Positions 49,601-50,500 of a stretch of DNA of 64,000 nt are shown one piece after another. Origin of the DNA: Norana najaformis (lineage: Eukaryota > Annelida > Clitellata > Crassiclitellata > Hormogastridae). The notes under the pieces were generated by a model. That model was not told the DNA's origin and made no database searches. It saw nothing but the letters and a program-made list of their open reading frames with translations. The position numbers were made by a program, and so were the translations under genes. How positions within the stretch are numbered: the first letter of the stretch is position 1; every line of letters starts with the position of its first letter. The stretch spans positions 8,878,685-8,942,684 of the forward strand of contig OZ029923.1 of the NCBI GenBank assembly GCA_964023275.1, given 5' to 3'.

Positions 49601-49871
49601 CTGTGGCTAGAATTTGAATCTTGTTTTTTTTCCTCAGAGAGCCTTTCGTGCATGGTGATCCAGCTGGCGTCTTAGAATCCTACAGTCAAACTCAATATAG
49701 ACAAGATATATGAACCTGGTCTACATATAAAGATAACTTCCTAAAGGTGCATTGCAGTCTTTAGAATGATTTTGTGCTGACTGATCATTTTTTGTACTTT
49801 TAAGTGACAAGACGGTTCACTTCTGGAAATCACAAGAACACCACGACATCACTGACAGTTCGGACGAATAA
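431..49871 (+). CDS. KIF21: KIF21-family kinesin-4 gene, 5'-truncated, 37 coding exons in the window
   Basis: Plus-end-directed microtubule motor of the kinesin-4 family. In vertebrates KIF21A/B dampen microtubule growth at the cortex and in axons, and KIF21A is recruited by KANK proteins; that role is inferred here from homology. The spliced frame gives 1648 residues plus stop (4948 nt). Order: motor (residues 1 to about 350; P-loop GQTGSGKT at 72-79, SSRSHA in switch I, DLAGSER in switch II), neck and coiled coils (about 350-870) with an acidic segment (552-619), regulatory coiled coil (875-960), low-complexity linker with ARRKTAT (1115 on), and WD40 domain (about 1325-1648). Human KIF21A is 1674 residues, so only about 15 N-terminal residues are missing, encoded by an exon upstream of position 1. 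Intron phases agree at all 36 junctions. KIF21A and KIF21B cannot be told apart here; a single pre-duplication orthologue is likely. Confidence 0.97.
611..1212 (+). other. KIF21 intron 1
   Basis: 602-bp GT-AG intron, AT-rich. I see no coding or named repeat in it. Confidence 0.9.
1213..1255 (+). CDS. KIF21: KIF21 exon 2 (motor, upstream half of P-loop)
   Basis: 43 bp encoding [14 protein letters not shown]. This is the invariant YNATxFAYGQ strand that leads into the ATP-binding P-loop. The exon ends exactly between Gln and Thr of GQTGSGKT. Donor CAG|GTAAGG. Confidence 0.97.
2014..2257. repeat. Inverted repeat, about 54-bp arms
   Basis: 2014-2066 and the reverse complement of 2204-2257 agree at most positions. 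Shared core: ATACCATGGCC, then GCCTAGTACCAGTAGAG. The spacer is about 137 bp. It could be a foldback mobile element or two opposed copies of one repeat. Confidence 0.8.
2440..2520 (+). repeat. Retroelement 3' tail ending in (CTTA)n
   Basis: The segment ACGATTCCTCGCTCAGC...ATGGCGTATTAACAGATGCATTACTTACTTACTTA resembles 63410-63510 and, in part, 27860-27935 and 4985-5050. A common body followed by a short tandem tail is typical of a non-LTR retrotransposon or dependent SINE. Confidence 0.6.
3976..4158 (+). CDS. KIF21: KIF21 exon 3 (motor, P-loop to alpha-2/beta-4)
   Basis: 61 codons, phase 0 at both ends. It begins [14 protein letters not shown], the second half of the P-loop, whose Lys-Thr bind the ATP phosphates and Mg2+. 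It continues through [11 protein letters not shown] and ends [10 protein letters not shown]. Donor GAG|GTAAGT is a perfect consensus. Confidence 0.98.
4200..4290 (+). repeat. tRNA-derived SINE head (degenerate)
   Basis: GACGCAATGGCTGAGCGGTTAAGTGCTCGGCT looks like the 5' half of a Ser/Leu-type tRNA with a box A. The box B region (GCTTCAAAACC) is degenerate and no acceptor stem closes, so this is a SINE head or tRNA pseudogene, not a tRNA gene. Confidence 0.55.
5160..5260 (+). repeat. (CAGA)n-rich simple repeat
   Basis: Tandem CAGA units, cleanest at about 5215-5240, followed by a purine-rich AAGGGAGGGAAGG segment. It lies just upstream of a SINE. Confidence 0.8.
5285..5400 (+). repeat. CORE-type SINE, copy 1
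   Basis: tRNA-like head (box A around GGTAGCCAATTGGTTTG, box B GGGTTCGAGCTTCCC) followed about 25 bp later by GGACCTTGAGCAAGTC. That last block resembles the CORE of MIR-like SINEs (GACCTTGGGCAAGT, from memory). Other copies lie near 39.3, 43.9, 46.6, 51.8, 55.2 and 62.5 kb. Confidence 0.7.
5970..6130 (+). repeat. tRNA-derived SINE, second family, copy 1
   Basis: The head has GGCCTTGTGGTTAGCATGCTGG and a box B-like segment ending AATTCCCACC. The body is CAGGGCAGAAAGATGTTTTGAGATTTCTGC. The same body follows a tRNA-like head at about 20215-20345, in the same orientation. Confidence 0.65.
8120..8460. repeat. AT-rich simple repeat plus LINE 3' tail on the minus strand
   Basis: Two similar TATAAATATAT-rich blocks flank 8290-8375. 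On the minus strand that segment reads TTAACTGGGCAGCCATGTTCACAGCGC and then GCGCTATATAAAAG. The same 3' end occurs on the plus strand at about 19180-19245, encoding [10 protein letters not shown] before a stop. Confidence 0.65.
9478..9556 (+). repeat. Retroelement tail (GGTGCTACATAAAT type)
   Basis: GGGAGCACCTCTGATGAGTTTCTCTTGAACTGGTGCTACATAAAT followed by ACAATTACA resembles 15198-15275, 45630-45700 and 49485-49540. These share a short hairpin, a CTATATAAAT box and a short tandem A/T-rich end, as in retroposon 3' ends. Confidence 0.55.
9772..10545. repeat. 40-bp minisatellite, about 20 units
   Basis: Tandem 40-bp unit, plus strand TGACTTTCTCCATTCCTTTG then GGCCTGGTCTGACCGCCATC. About 18 full units run from 9781 and a few truncated ones follow near 10480-10545. 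Units differ at only a few bases, so the array is young. No unit has a stop codon in any minus-strand frame, and since 40 is not a multiple of 3 each frame cycles through all three readings. This gives long open frames of about 145 to 335 codons that I regard as artefacts. Intronic. Confidence 0.95.
11590..11830 (+). repeat. Diverged tandem repeat, about 45 bp x 5
   Basis: Repeated TTACCTTAAACTTGCAGCTGTTATCTT...GAAAGAA units, diverging toward the 3' side. Each carries a CTTGCAG|CTGTT acceptor-like motif. It lies 250 bp before exon 4. Confidence 0.7.
12073..12129 (+). CDS. KIF21: KIF21 exon 4 (motor, loop 8 region)
   Basis: 19 codons, phase 0: [24 protein letters not shown](I/V)LDL is the hallmark kinesin strand that follows VNAQF(M/L)E from the previous exon. 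Acceptor TTGTTTCAG, donor AAG|GTAACC. Confidence 0.97.
12130..13074 (+). other. KIF21 intron 4
   Basis: 945-bp intron. A minus-strand LINE tail (TATATAGCGC...CACAAACCTCTTG) sits at about 12470-12505. Nothing else recognised. Confidence 0.85.
13075..13167 (+). CDS. KIF21: KIF21 exon 5 (motor)
   Basis: 31 codons, phase 0. It contains [20 protein letters not shown], the KIF21 form of the kinesin IREDxxGGIYVxGL segment. Acceptor TTTCTAG, donor GAC|GTAAGC. Confidence 0.97.
14117..14192 (+). repeat. Retroelement tail with (ATT)n end
   Basis: GCAGCGCCCTTTTCTTCGGCCTCGGCTGTGCTATGGCGCTATATAAATTGTC then ATTATTATT. An inverted copy lies at 28272-28345. The near-identity of the two suggests recent activity. 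Confidence 0.75.
14655..14775 (+). repeat. Retroelement tail with (CATA)n end
   Basis: AAGCACCTTTGTGAGGTTCTTAAAGGTGCTATATAAC followed by CATACATA repeats. A related copy is at 49180-49280 and others are inverted at about 25845-25905 and 30225-30290. Confidence 0.65.
14876..15004 (+). CDS. KIF21: KIF21 exon 6 (motor, switch I)
   Basis: 43 codons, phase 0. [20 protein letters not shown] leads into [14 protein letters not shown]. The SSRSH switch I loop contacts ATP gamma-phosphate and Mg2+. It ends in RLAKPE. Donor GAG|GTATAA. Confidence 0.98.
15005..17363 (+). other. KIF21 intron 6
   Basis: 2.36-kb intron. It holds a retroelement tail (about 15198-15275) and a decayed LINE reverse-transcriptase C-terminus (about 16840-17225). 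No coding exon seen. Confidence 0.85.
16840..17225 (+). mobile_element. LINE (non-LTR retrotransposon) ORF2 3' end, decayed
   Basis: One plus frame reads [16 protein letters not shown], then [20 protein letters not shown]. This is the typical C-terminal block of CR1/L2-like reverse-transcriptase proteins (F-x-x-GPxLWN-x-LP-x-x-R ... F-K-x-x-LK-T). Stops and shifts follow, then a tail with GGCGCTATAGAAGTC near 17190. A 5'-truncated dead copy. Confidence 0.75.
17364..17531 (+). CDS. KIF21: KIF21 exon 7 (motor, switch II)
   Basis: 56 codons, phase 0. It starts with a charged kinesin-4-type insert ([20 protein letters not shown]), then [20 protein letters not shown] and [17 protein letters not shown] is switch II and the GL end leads to loop 12. 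Donor CTG|GTAACC. Confidence 0.98.
17532..18611 (+). other. KIF21 intron 7
   Basis: 1.08-kb AT-rich intron. No repeat or coding signal recognised. Confidence 0.85.
18612..18727 (+). CDS. KIF21: KIF21 exon 8 (motor, microtubule-binding loop 12 / alpha-5)
   Basis: 38 codons plus two bases. [33 protein letters not shown] and LGGNS form the kinesin microtubule interface; the basic MKKGMH stretch is in loop 12. The terminal AG joins C of exon 9 to make Ser. Confidence 0.98.
18728..19361 (+). other. KIF21 intron 8
   Basis: 634 bp, about one third of it a LINE 3' end on the plus strand (see 19060-19258). Confidence 0.85.
19060..19258 (+). mobile_element. LINE ORF2 3' end with tail
   Basis: An uninterrupted frame reads [20 protein letters not shown], then [20 protein letters not shown] and a stop. 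That is the C-terminus of a non-LTR reverse-transcriptase ORF. It is followed by TTGAACTGTGCTATATAAAAG and CATACATA. The intact frame suggests a fairly young insertion. Confidence 0.85.
19362..19557 (+). CDS. KIF21: KIF21 exon 9 (end of motor, neck)
   Basis: One base plus 65 codons. [40 protein letters not shown], then [20 protein letters not shown]. It closes the motor core and begins the neck coiled coil. Donor is ACG|GTCAGT. Confidence 0.98.
19558..19960 (+). other. KIF21 intron 9
   Basis: 403 bp. A short TGTA-type simple repeat lies at about 19690-19740. Otherwise nothing seen. Confidence 0.85.
19961..20153 (+). CDS. KIF21: KIF21 exon 10 (first coiled coil)
   Basis: 64 codons plus one base. 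[20 protein letters not shown] followed by [20 protein letters not shown], with heptad hydrophobics. It matches the KIF21 segment after the neck. The exon ends with G of a split Asp codon at a GTCAGT donor. Confidence 0.95.
20154..20866 (+). other. KIF21 intron 10
   Basis: 713 bp containing the second copy of the accessory SINE family. Nothing else recognised. Confidence 0.85.
20215..20430 (+). repeat. tRNA-derived SINE, second family, copy 2
   Basis: TAGTGTAGCGGATGTGATTAGC resembles box A and GGAGTTCAAATCCCCACC box B, followed by the body CAGGGCAGAAAGATGTTTCGAGATTTCTGC shared with about 6030-6065. Confidence 0.7.
20867..20930 (+). CDS. KIF21: KIF21 exon 11
   Basis: Two bases, 20 codons, two bases. 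[22 protein letters not shown] matches the KIF21 segment I(H)SYIKEIEDLR. Coiled-coil start. Donor AAG|GTGTGT. Confidence 0.95.
20931..21648 (+). other. KIF21 intron 11
   Basis: 718 bp, AT-rich. No repeat family or exon recognised. Confidence 0.85.
21649..21882 (+). CDS. KIF21: KIF21 exon 12 (coiled-coil linker)
   Basis: One base, 77 codons, two bases. [20 protein letters not shown] leads into a Ser/Thr/Met-rich linker and then [19 protein letters not shown]. This matches the LLESEA...IIDLAKKDLEKLK order in vertebrate KIF21. The donor AG|GTTTTA is weak; without splicing the frame stops two codons later, and exon 13 fits in phase. Confidence 0.9.
21883..22612 (+). other. KIF21 intron 12
   Basis: 730 bp. 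It contains a short inverted repeat around GGCTGGGAGCAC...GCGCTCCCAGCC (22440-22472). Nothing else recognised. Confidence 0.85.
22613..22691 (+). CDS. KIF21: KIF21 exon 13 (acidic segment)
   Basis: One base plus 26 codons: [20 protein letters not shown] then EEEANG. Acidic and Ser-rich, like the DEEEEEE region of KIF21A. Acceptor TTTTAAAG; the alternative AG five bases later gives a non-acidic frame and is less likely. Donor GGA|GTAGGT. Confidence 0.88.
22692..22942 (+). other. KIF21 intron 13
   Basis: 251-bp intron. Nothing notable. Confidence 0.85.
22943..23042 (+). CDS. KIF21: KIF21 exon 14 (acidic segment)
   Basis: 33 codons plus one base. [20 protein letters not shown] then [13 protein letters not shown]. 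Strongly acidic, matching the position of the KIF21A acidic run before the second coiled coil. Donor CG|GTACGT. Confidence 0.92.
23043..23835 (+). other. KIF21 intron 14, with first copy of a duplicated element
   Basis: 793 bp. It holds copy 1 (23317-23471) of a direct repeat whose copy 2 is in intron 15. Confidence 0.85.
23317..23471 (+). repeat. Direct repeat copy 1, flanking microexon 15
   Basis: CTTGCAACTCTGAATT...TTTTGGTAGAATAT...TATGTCCTGACCAAG...GAGCAAGTGGAAGATTTGCA matches 24462-24615 along about 155 bp. Inside each copy the phrase GAGCA(A/G)GTA recurs three or four times. Confidence 0.85.
23836..23859 (+). CDS. KIF21: KIF21 exon 15, 24-nt microexon with tandem donors
   Basis: Two bases, 7 codons, one base, completing D and encoding DEDQLEG. 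The acceptor is ATCGTCAG. Two donors lie 12 nt apart: GTG|GTAAGA (end 23859) and CGTG|GTAACT (end 23871). Both keep the frame; the longer form adds four residues (GKNR). It lies in the acidic spacer before the second coiled coil. Confidence 0.8.
23860..25008 (+). other. KIF21 intron 15, with second copy of the duplicated element
   Basis: 1.15-kb intron. Copy 2 of the direct repeat is at 24462-24615. No further exon recognised. Confidence 0.85.
24462..24615 (+). repeat. Direct repeat copy 2, flanking microexon 15
   Basis: Second copy of the element at 23317-23471, same orientation, about 1.15 kb downstream, so that the pair brackets the 24-nt microexon. Confidence 0.85.
25009..25203 (+). CDS. 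KIF21: KIF21 exon 16 (second coiled coil)
   Basis: Two bases, 64 codons, one base. [39 protein letters not shown] and [14 protein letters not shown] are close matches to the KIF21 ITCEIAIKQKLIDELE segment. Donor TTG|GTAAGT. Confidence 0.98.
25204..27131 (+). other. KIF21 intron 16
   Basis: 1.93-kb intron with a TA microsatellite (25584-25634), retroelement tails (about 25370-25420 and 25845-25905) and otherwise unassigned AT-rich sequence. Confidence 0.85.
25584..25634. repeat. (TA)n microsatellite
   Basis: Uninterrupted TA dinucleotides, about 25 units. Confidence 0.97.
27132..27331 (+). CDS. KIF21: KIF21 exon 17 (second coiled coil)
   Basis: Two bases plus 66 codons. [20 protein letters not shown], then [20 protein letters not shown] and a KKLK end. 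Matches KIF21 [20 protein letters not shown] and NQSQYEKQLK. Donor AAG|GTATGC. Confidence 0.98.
27332..27965 (+). other. KIF21 intron 17
   Basis: 634 bp. A retroelement tail with CTTACTTACTTACTT lies at about 27860-27935, directly before the polypyrimidine tract of exon 18. Confidence 0.85.
27966..28142 (+). CDS. KIF21: KIF21 exon 18 (second coiled coil)
   Basis: 59 codons, phase 0. [40 protein letters not shown], then [18 protein letters not shown]. Matches KIF21 VRLMKQMKEEQEK...RRNREIAQLKKDQRKRD. Donor GAA|GTCAGT. Confidence 0.98.
28143..28447 (+). other. KIF21 intron 18
   Basis: 305 bp, about a quarter of it an inverted retroelement tail (28272-28345: ATA repeats, then TATATAGCGCCATAGCACAG), the reverse of the 14117-14192 copy. 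Confidence 0.85.
28448..28532 (+). CDS. KIF21: KIF21 exon 19
   Basis: 28 codons plus one base. [20 protein letters not shown] then GKYDKELT. Matches KIF21 VTALRRQVRPMSDKVAGKV. Basic end of the second coiled coil. Confidence 0.97.
28533..29382 (+). other. KIF21 intron 19, over half a LINE fragment
   Basis: 850-bp intron; 28698-29165 is a minus-strand LINE 3' end. Confidence 0.85.
28698..29165 (-). mobile_element. LINE ORF2 3' end, minus strand, with stops
   Basis: The minus strand reads [47 protein letters not shown] and PSLWN before an in-frame stop. These are the conserved C-terminal blocks of CR1/L2-like reverse-transcriptase ORFs. It ends in a tail GCGCTATATAAG. 5'-truncated and inactive. 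Confidence 0.9.
29383..29489 (+). CDS. KIF21: KIF21 exon 20
   Basis: Two bases plus 35 codons. [20 protein letters not shown] then [15 protein letters not shown]. The basic K/R stretch and the ARMKW-like IWDNLE correspond to KIF21 SKTARMKWQLLER. Start of the regulatory coiled coil. Donor TCT|GTACGT. Confidence 0.93.
29490..29996 (+). other. KIF21 intron 20, mostly minisatellite
   Basis: 507 bp, about 320 bp of which is a 40-bp tandem repeat beginning about 20 bp after the donor. Confidence 0.9.
29510..29830. repeat. 40-bp minisatellite, 8 units, with 120-bp higher-order repeat
   Basis: Unit: GTAATATGAAGTATGCATTC, then ATGAAGA(T/C)(G/A)TTAGC(A/G)ACC. The block 29581-29700 is repeated almost exactly as 29701-29820, so three 40-mers were duplicated together. 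Unrelated in sequence to the 40-bp array in intron 3. Confidence 0.92.
29997..30065 (+). CDS. KIF21: KIF21 exon 21 (regulatory coiled coil), GC donor
   Basis: 23 codons, phase 0: [20 protein letters not shown] then WIK. Matches KIF21 [23 protein letters not shown]. The Met in KDM aligns with human Met947, a CFEOM1 site. The exon ends AAG|GCAAGA, a non-canonical GC donor; no GT donor nearby keeps the frame. Confidence 0.93.
30066..30374 (+). other. KIF21 intron 21, GC-AG type
   Basis: 309 bp. The donor is GCAAGA and the acceptor TTTCTAG. A TGTA/TGTG simple repeat fills about 30120-30235, and an inverted retroelement tail follows. Confidence 0.88.
30120..30235 (+). repeat. (TGTA/TGTG)n simple repeat
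   Basis: Interrupted TGTATGTATGTCTGTGTG repeats of about 115 bp inside the GC-AG intron. Confidence 0.9.
30375..30446 (+). CDS. KIF21: KIF21 exon 22 (regulatory coiled coil)
   Basis: 24 codons, phase 0: [20 protein letters not shown] then ADRA. The second residue, Arg, aligns with human Arg954, the commonest CFEOM1 site, at an intron position that appears conserved from human. Donor GCA|GTACGC. Confidence 0.95.
30832..30843 (+). CDS. KIF21: Candidate 12-nt microexon (FLQQ)
   Basis: TTCCTGCAACAG sits between a strong acceptor (TTTCTTGCTTTTGCAG) and a donor-like GTTCGT. Being 12 nt between two phase-0 exons it would insert FLQQ without a frame change. Alignment to vertebrate KIF21 does not need it, so it is an alternative exon at most. 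Confidence 0.3.
30956..31125 (+). repeat. Dispersed repeat, copy in intron 22
   Basis: AAAGTAAAGCTCCCGTATTCC...GTAGGGGAGGTGCTCATTTTC...GCCCTTGAGCC...GCCGGTACC matches 54963-55130 in order and 54836-54905 in part. Family unknown. Confidence 0.75.
31189..31308 (+). CDS. KIF21: KIF21 exon 23 (regulatory coiled coil)
   Basis: 40 codons, phase 0. [20 protein letters not shown] then [20 protein letters not shown]. Matches the KIF21 segment [20 protein letters not shown]. Human Ala1008 is Ser here and Ile1010 is kept. Donor AAG|GTACGA. Confidence 0.98.
31309..31850 (+). other. KIF21 intron 23
   Basis: 542 bp. Nothing recognised. Confidence 0.85.
31851..31949 (+). CDS. KIF21: KIF21 exon 24
   Basis: 33 codons, phase 0. 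[20 protein letters not shown] then [13 protein letters not shown]. Matches KIF21 [20 protein letters not shown]. Acceptor TTACCAG, donor AAG|GTAACA. Confidence 0.97.
31950..32387 (+). other. KIF21 intron 24
   Basis: 438 bp with an inverted retroelement tail (about 31985-32045: TATAAAGCGCCTCTTAGAGAATAAACTC...AGAGGCACTCCC). Confidence 0.85.
32388..32547 (+). CDS. KIF21: KIF21 exon 25
   Basis: 53 codons plus one base. [20 protein letters not shown], then [20 protein letters not shown]. Matches KIF21 [20 protein letters not shown] and the LLFHMLKEKAEL segment. Last helix before the linker. Donor CG|GTTGGT. Confidence 0.95.
32548..33206 (+). other. KIF21 intron 25
   Basis: 659 bp. It carries a repeat at about 32630-32735 that recurs inverted at 54230-54365, and a TA/TG simple repeat at about 32988-33110. 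Confidence 0.85.
32630..32735 (+). repeat. Dispersed repeat, copy in intron 25
   Basis: GACCATATGGCCTTGACCCTGCTCATTTTTCAGTGAATTGATCGGGTGAGATCCTT matches the reverse complement of about 54230-54365. Family unknown. Confidence 0.8.
33207..33261 (+). CDS. KIF21: KIF21 exon 26 (acidic linker)
   Basis: Two bases, 17 codons, two bases: [18 protein letters not shown]. Acidic and Ser-rich, at the position of KIF21A VEDSTDEDAPLNSPGS. Donor CAG|GTAAGT is a perfect consensus. Confidence 0.9.
33262..38458 (+). other. KIF21 intron 26 (5.2 kb)
   Basis: Second longest intron. It is AT-rich and comparatively poor in named repeats, with a TG/GATTG-rich stretch (about 33840-34010) and a 27-bp duplication (ATGGTAACATGAGTCTGTCTGGATCT at about 36183-36236). 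No further exon found that matches KIF21. Confidence 0.8.
38459..38603 (+). CDS. KIF21: KIF21 exon 27 (Ala/Ser-rich linker)
   Basis: One base plus 48 codons. [19 protein letters not shown] then an Ala/Ser/Gly/Thr-rich run ending GTRRDK. Low complexity, supported by phase, by a TTTGTCATTTAG acceptor and by the KANK-like motif starting in the next exon. Donor AAG|GTGAGC. Confidence 0.85.
38604..39481 (+). other. KIF21 intron 27
   Basis: 878 bp with ATT/ATA-type simple repeats (about 38655-38715 and 39180-39225) and a minus-strand CORE-type SINE (39225-39395). Confidence 0.85.
39225..39395 (-). repeat. CORE-type SINE, copy 2
   Basis: On the minus strand: GGCATGGTAGCCAATTGGACAGAGCACTCGGC (tRNA-like head with box A), then a degenerate box B and GGGACCTTGAGCAAGTCCTTCACTCAC. 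The last block is the shared CORE-like sequence. Confidence 0.8.
39482..39744 (+). CDS. KIF21: KIF21 exon 28 (KANK-binding-like motif)
   Basis: 87 codons plus two bases. It starts [16 protein letters not shown], matching human ARRRTTTQMELLYA (about residues 1153-1166), the peptide bound by KANK ankyrin repeats. The rest is Pro/Ser/Ala-rich. The intron falls exactly before the motif. Donor CG|GTATGA. Confidence 0.93.
39745..40240 (+). other. KIF21 intron 28
   Basis: 496 bp, AT-rich. Nothing recognised. Confidence 0.85.
40241..40408 (+). CDS. KIF21: KIF21 exon 29 (Pro/Ser-rich linker)
   Basis: One base, 55 codons, two bases. [20 protein letters not shown] then [19 protein letters not shown]. 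The PSPVLRRK stretch matches KIF21A EPSPVTRRKAYEK. Donor GT|GTAAGA; an alternative two bases earlier would break the frame. Confidence 0.92.
40409..41337 (+). other. KIF21 intron 29
   Basis: 929 bp, AT-rich. Nothing recognised. Confidence 0.85.
41338..41466 (+). CDS. KIF21: KIF21 exon 30
   Basis: One base, 42 codons, two bases. [20 protein letters not shown] then [15 protein letters not shown]. Matches KIF21A [26 protein letters not shown]. The donor is CAG|GTAAAT, followed by three more AG|GTAA sites within 85 bp. Confidence 0.93.
41467..42068 (+). other. KIF21 intron 30, with repeated donor-like motifs
   Basis: 602 bp. CATCCCACCAGGTAA at the donor is echoed by CATCCCACAAGGTAA at 41517-41531, and AAGGTAA or CAGGTAA also occur at 41493 and 41545. 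Confidence 0.85.
42069..42202 (+). CDS. KIF21: KIF21 exon 31 (start of WD40 domain)
   Basis: One base, 44 codons, one base. [14 protein letters not shown] matches KIF21A RRGIINPFPASKG; then [20 protein letters not shown] is the first WD40 blade. Donor AAG|GTATGT. Confidence 0.97.
42203..42747 (+). other. KIF21 intron 31
   Basis: 545 bp with an inverted retroelement tail (about 42535-42570: TATAGCACCTCTTGAAG). Nothing else. Confidence 0.85.
42748..42928 (+). CDS. KIF21: KIF21 exon 32 (WD40 blades 1-2)
   Basis: Two bases, 59 codons, two bases. [15 protein letters not shown] closes blade 1; [20 protein letters not shown] and VVKVWD make blade 2. Close to human [20 protein letters not shown]. 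Donor AAC|GTACGT. Confidence 0.98.
42929..43529 (+). other. KIF21 intron 32
   Basis: 601 bp, one third of it a LINE remnant (43030-43225); an inverted retroelement tail lies at about 43390-43445. Confidence 0.85.
43030..43225 (+). mobile_element. LINE ORF2 remnant interrupted by (TCTG)n
   Basis: The plus strand reads [20 protein letters not shown], the GPSLWNxLP block of LINE ORF2. It then runs into a TCTG/TCTC simple repeat (43110-43160) where the R...FK...LKT block would be, and reads [14 protein letters not shown] after it. The repeat may have expanded within the element. Confidence 0.75.
43530..43694 (+). CDS. KIF21: KIF21 exon 33 (WD40 blade 3)
   Basis: One base, 54 codons, two bases. 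[20 protein letters not shown] then [18 protein letters not shown]. Matches KIF21A [20 protein letters not shown] and LYAASGNAVRMWDL. Donor AT|GTACGT. Confidence 0.97.
43695..44156 (+). other. KIF21 intron 33
   Basis: 462 bp with a minus-strand CORE-type SINE (43845-43985). Confidence 0.85.
43845..43985 (-). repeat. CORE-type SINE, copy 3
   Basis: Minus strand: GCAGCACGATGGCTGACTGGTTGAGCATTC (box A), GTCCAGATTCGAGTCTTC (box B), then GAACCTCGAGCAAGTCCTTGC. tRNA-like head plus CORE-like block. Confidence 0.8.
44157..44283 (+). CDS. KIF21: KIF21 exon 34 (WD40 blade 4)
   Basis: One base plus 42 codons. [20 protein letters not shown] then [13 protein letters not shown]. Matches KIF21A FQSTGKLTGHLGPVMCLTV and [10 protein letters not shown]. 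Donor AAG|GTCTGT. Confidence 0.98.
44284..44510 (+). other. KIF21 intron 34
   Basis: 227-bp intron, the shortest clear one. Nothing notable. Confidence 0.85.
44511..44681 (+). CDS. KIF21: KIF21 exon 35 (WD40 blades 4-5)
   Basis: 57 codons, phase 0. [55 protein letters not shown]. Matches KIF21[21 protein letters not shown]. Donor CTG|GTATGT. Confidence 0.98.
44682..45214 (+). other. KIF21 intron 35
   Basis: 533 bp. Nothing recognised beyond a possible short inverted retroelement tail near 45125-45170. Confidence 0.85.
45215..45414 (+). CDS. KIF21: KIF21 exon 36 (WD40 blades 6-7)
   Basis: 66 codons plus AA of a split Asn codon. [39 protein letters not shown] and [18 protein letters not shown]. 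Blade 7 is left without its last strand (xxTVxFW), which either terminal exon can supply. Donor AA|GTGAGT. Confidence 0.98.
46355..46460 (+). repeat. Short tandem repeat of AAATGGCATAACTCCTTGATTT type
   Basis: About five imperfect units of roughly 22-30 bp built from ACTCCTTGATTT and AAATGGCA. Confidence 0.65.
46585..46745 (+). repeat. CORE-type SINE, copy 4 (clearest)
   Basis: GGCACAGTAGCCGATTGGTTAGAGC (box A), ATGGGTTTGAGTCTCC (box B), then AGGGACCTTAAGCAAGTCCTTCACTCAC and the tail ATAGTGGCGTTTAACAAATG. The tail matches the inverse of 62470-62500, giving a full element of about 160-180 bp. Confidence 0.85.
46880..46952 (+). CDS. KIF21: Alternative KIF21 last exon (proximal), completes WD40 blade 7
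   Basis: One base, 23 codons and stop. Acceptor TCTCCTTGTAG. Joined to exon 36 it gives [18 protein letters not shown] and CGDFFD, then TAG. ENDIKFW occupies the same place as DKTVHFW of the distal exon, and both begin with the third base of the same Asn codon. It would end the protein two residues later than the distal form. I saw no AATAAA or ATTAAA within about 550 bp downstream, so its 3' end is unknown. Confidence 0.7.
48345..48605 (+). repeat. Diverged tandem repeat, about 60-70 bp x 4
   Basis: Units of CTTTGTGCATTGAAAACTGGGTGA, then TGCTTACAGCT, then CTAATTTA. Spacing varies, so it is old or not strictly tandem. Confidence 0.7.
49180..49285 (+). repeat. Retroelement tail with (CATA)n end
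   Basis: AAGCTTCTAAGCACGTTTGTGAGGTTCTTCAAAAGTGCAGTACAGTATAAATG followed by CATACATATATACACACATACATTC. Related to 14655-14775. Confidence 0.65.
49485..49545 (+). repeat. Retroelement tail (CACTATACAAAT type)
   Basis: GCCTCTGAGTAGGTTCTCTTGAAGAGGCACTATACAAATTTATGATTACAATTAC. The first and last parts of GCCTCT...AGAGGC form a hairpin, as in the 9478, 15198 and 45630 copies. Confidence 0.65.
49805..49871 (+). CDS. KIF21: KIF21 exon 37 (distal last exon, WD40 blade 7 end and stop)
   Basis: One base, 21 codons and [19 protein letters not shown] then an acidic TDSSDE tail. Matches KIF21A DDRTVRIWKARNLQDGQ and its acidic C-terminus in composition. Acceptor TTTTTTGTACTTTTAAG. Probably the conserved constitutive end. 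Confidence 0.95.
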
Positions 49872-50500
49872 CATCTCAGCAACAACACGTTGTTTGGAAA
49901 CTCAGAGAATGGACGGATCACTGATCTGGCACTGGGTAACCAGAATTCACCAGGCCTTCAGAGAAAAAAAATCCTGTTCGCAGCTGGCAGAACCGTGTGT
50001 TGTTCATACTTCTGAACTGAATGGTGTTGGCGCCACGTGCAAATTATTCTTGCCTATCTGCTTCACAGGGTCAAAACTTGTAACTTGAACGTACAACTGC
50101 TTTATGCACTTTAGGATCGTTTTGTAAACGATTGTTGCAGAAATTTGCAACAAAGAACTGTGTATTGCATCCTATCTATAGTGTAAGTTCTTCCATCTGA
50201 CTCTTGTGTCTGGGACTTTGGTAACCGGAGTTTGCTGCAAAATGCTCTGTGATTTCTGTCCATGTTTGTTGCATTGCCTTTGTCTAAAGTCTTGCTTTGT
50301 GTCGCTGGAACAGTTGCAGGTACAATGCGTTTCGTTTACATTCGTGTTTTTGTTGCGTGCTTTGGAAAGACGTTCGTACACGGAGACTCGTCACAAGACG
50401 ATGCTTCTTTGGAGCACAGTTTCCGATGTAGCACGGTTGGGAACACAGATCCCAAGATTAATTCGCATATAGAAAATAAAAATTTGTGTAACACGTTCTA
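49872..50500 (+). other. KIF21 3' UTR (distal form)
   Basis: Region between the TAA stop and the first good poly(A) signal. It shows no conserved frame or repeat family. The end point is inferred as 10-30 nt after the signal at 50475. Confidence 0.7.
50475..50480 (+). promoter_or_regulatory. Poly(A) signal AATAAA of KIF21
   Basis: AATAAA in GAAAATAAAAATTTGTGTAAC, followed within 40 bp by a T/GT-rich stretch. First canonical signal I see after the stop codon. Confidence 0.7.

Larger units (their letters stand above)
45415..49804 (+). other. KIF21 intron 36 (4.4 kb), containing the alternative last exon
   Basis: It holds retroelement tails (45630-45700, about 49180-49280, 49485-49540), a CORE-type SINE (46585-46745), the alternative terminal exon (46880-46952), short tandem repeats (46355-46460) and a diverged 60-70-bp tandem repeat (48345-48605). 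Confidence 0.85.
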
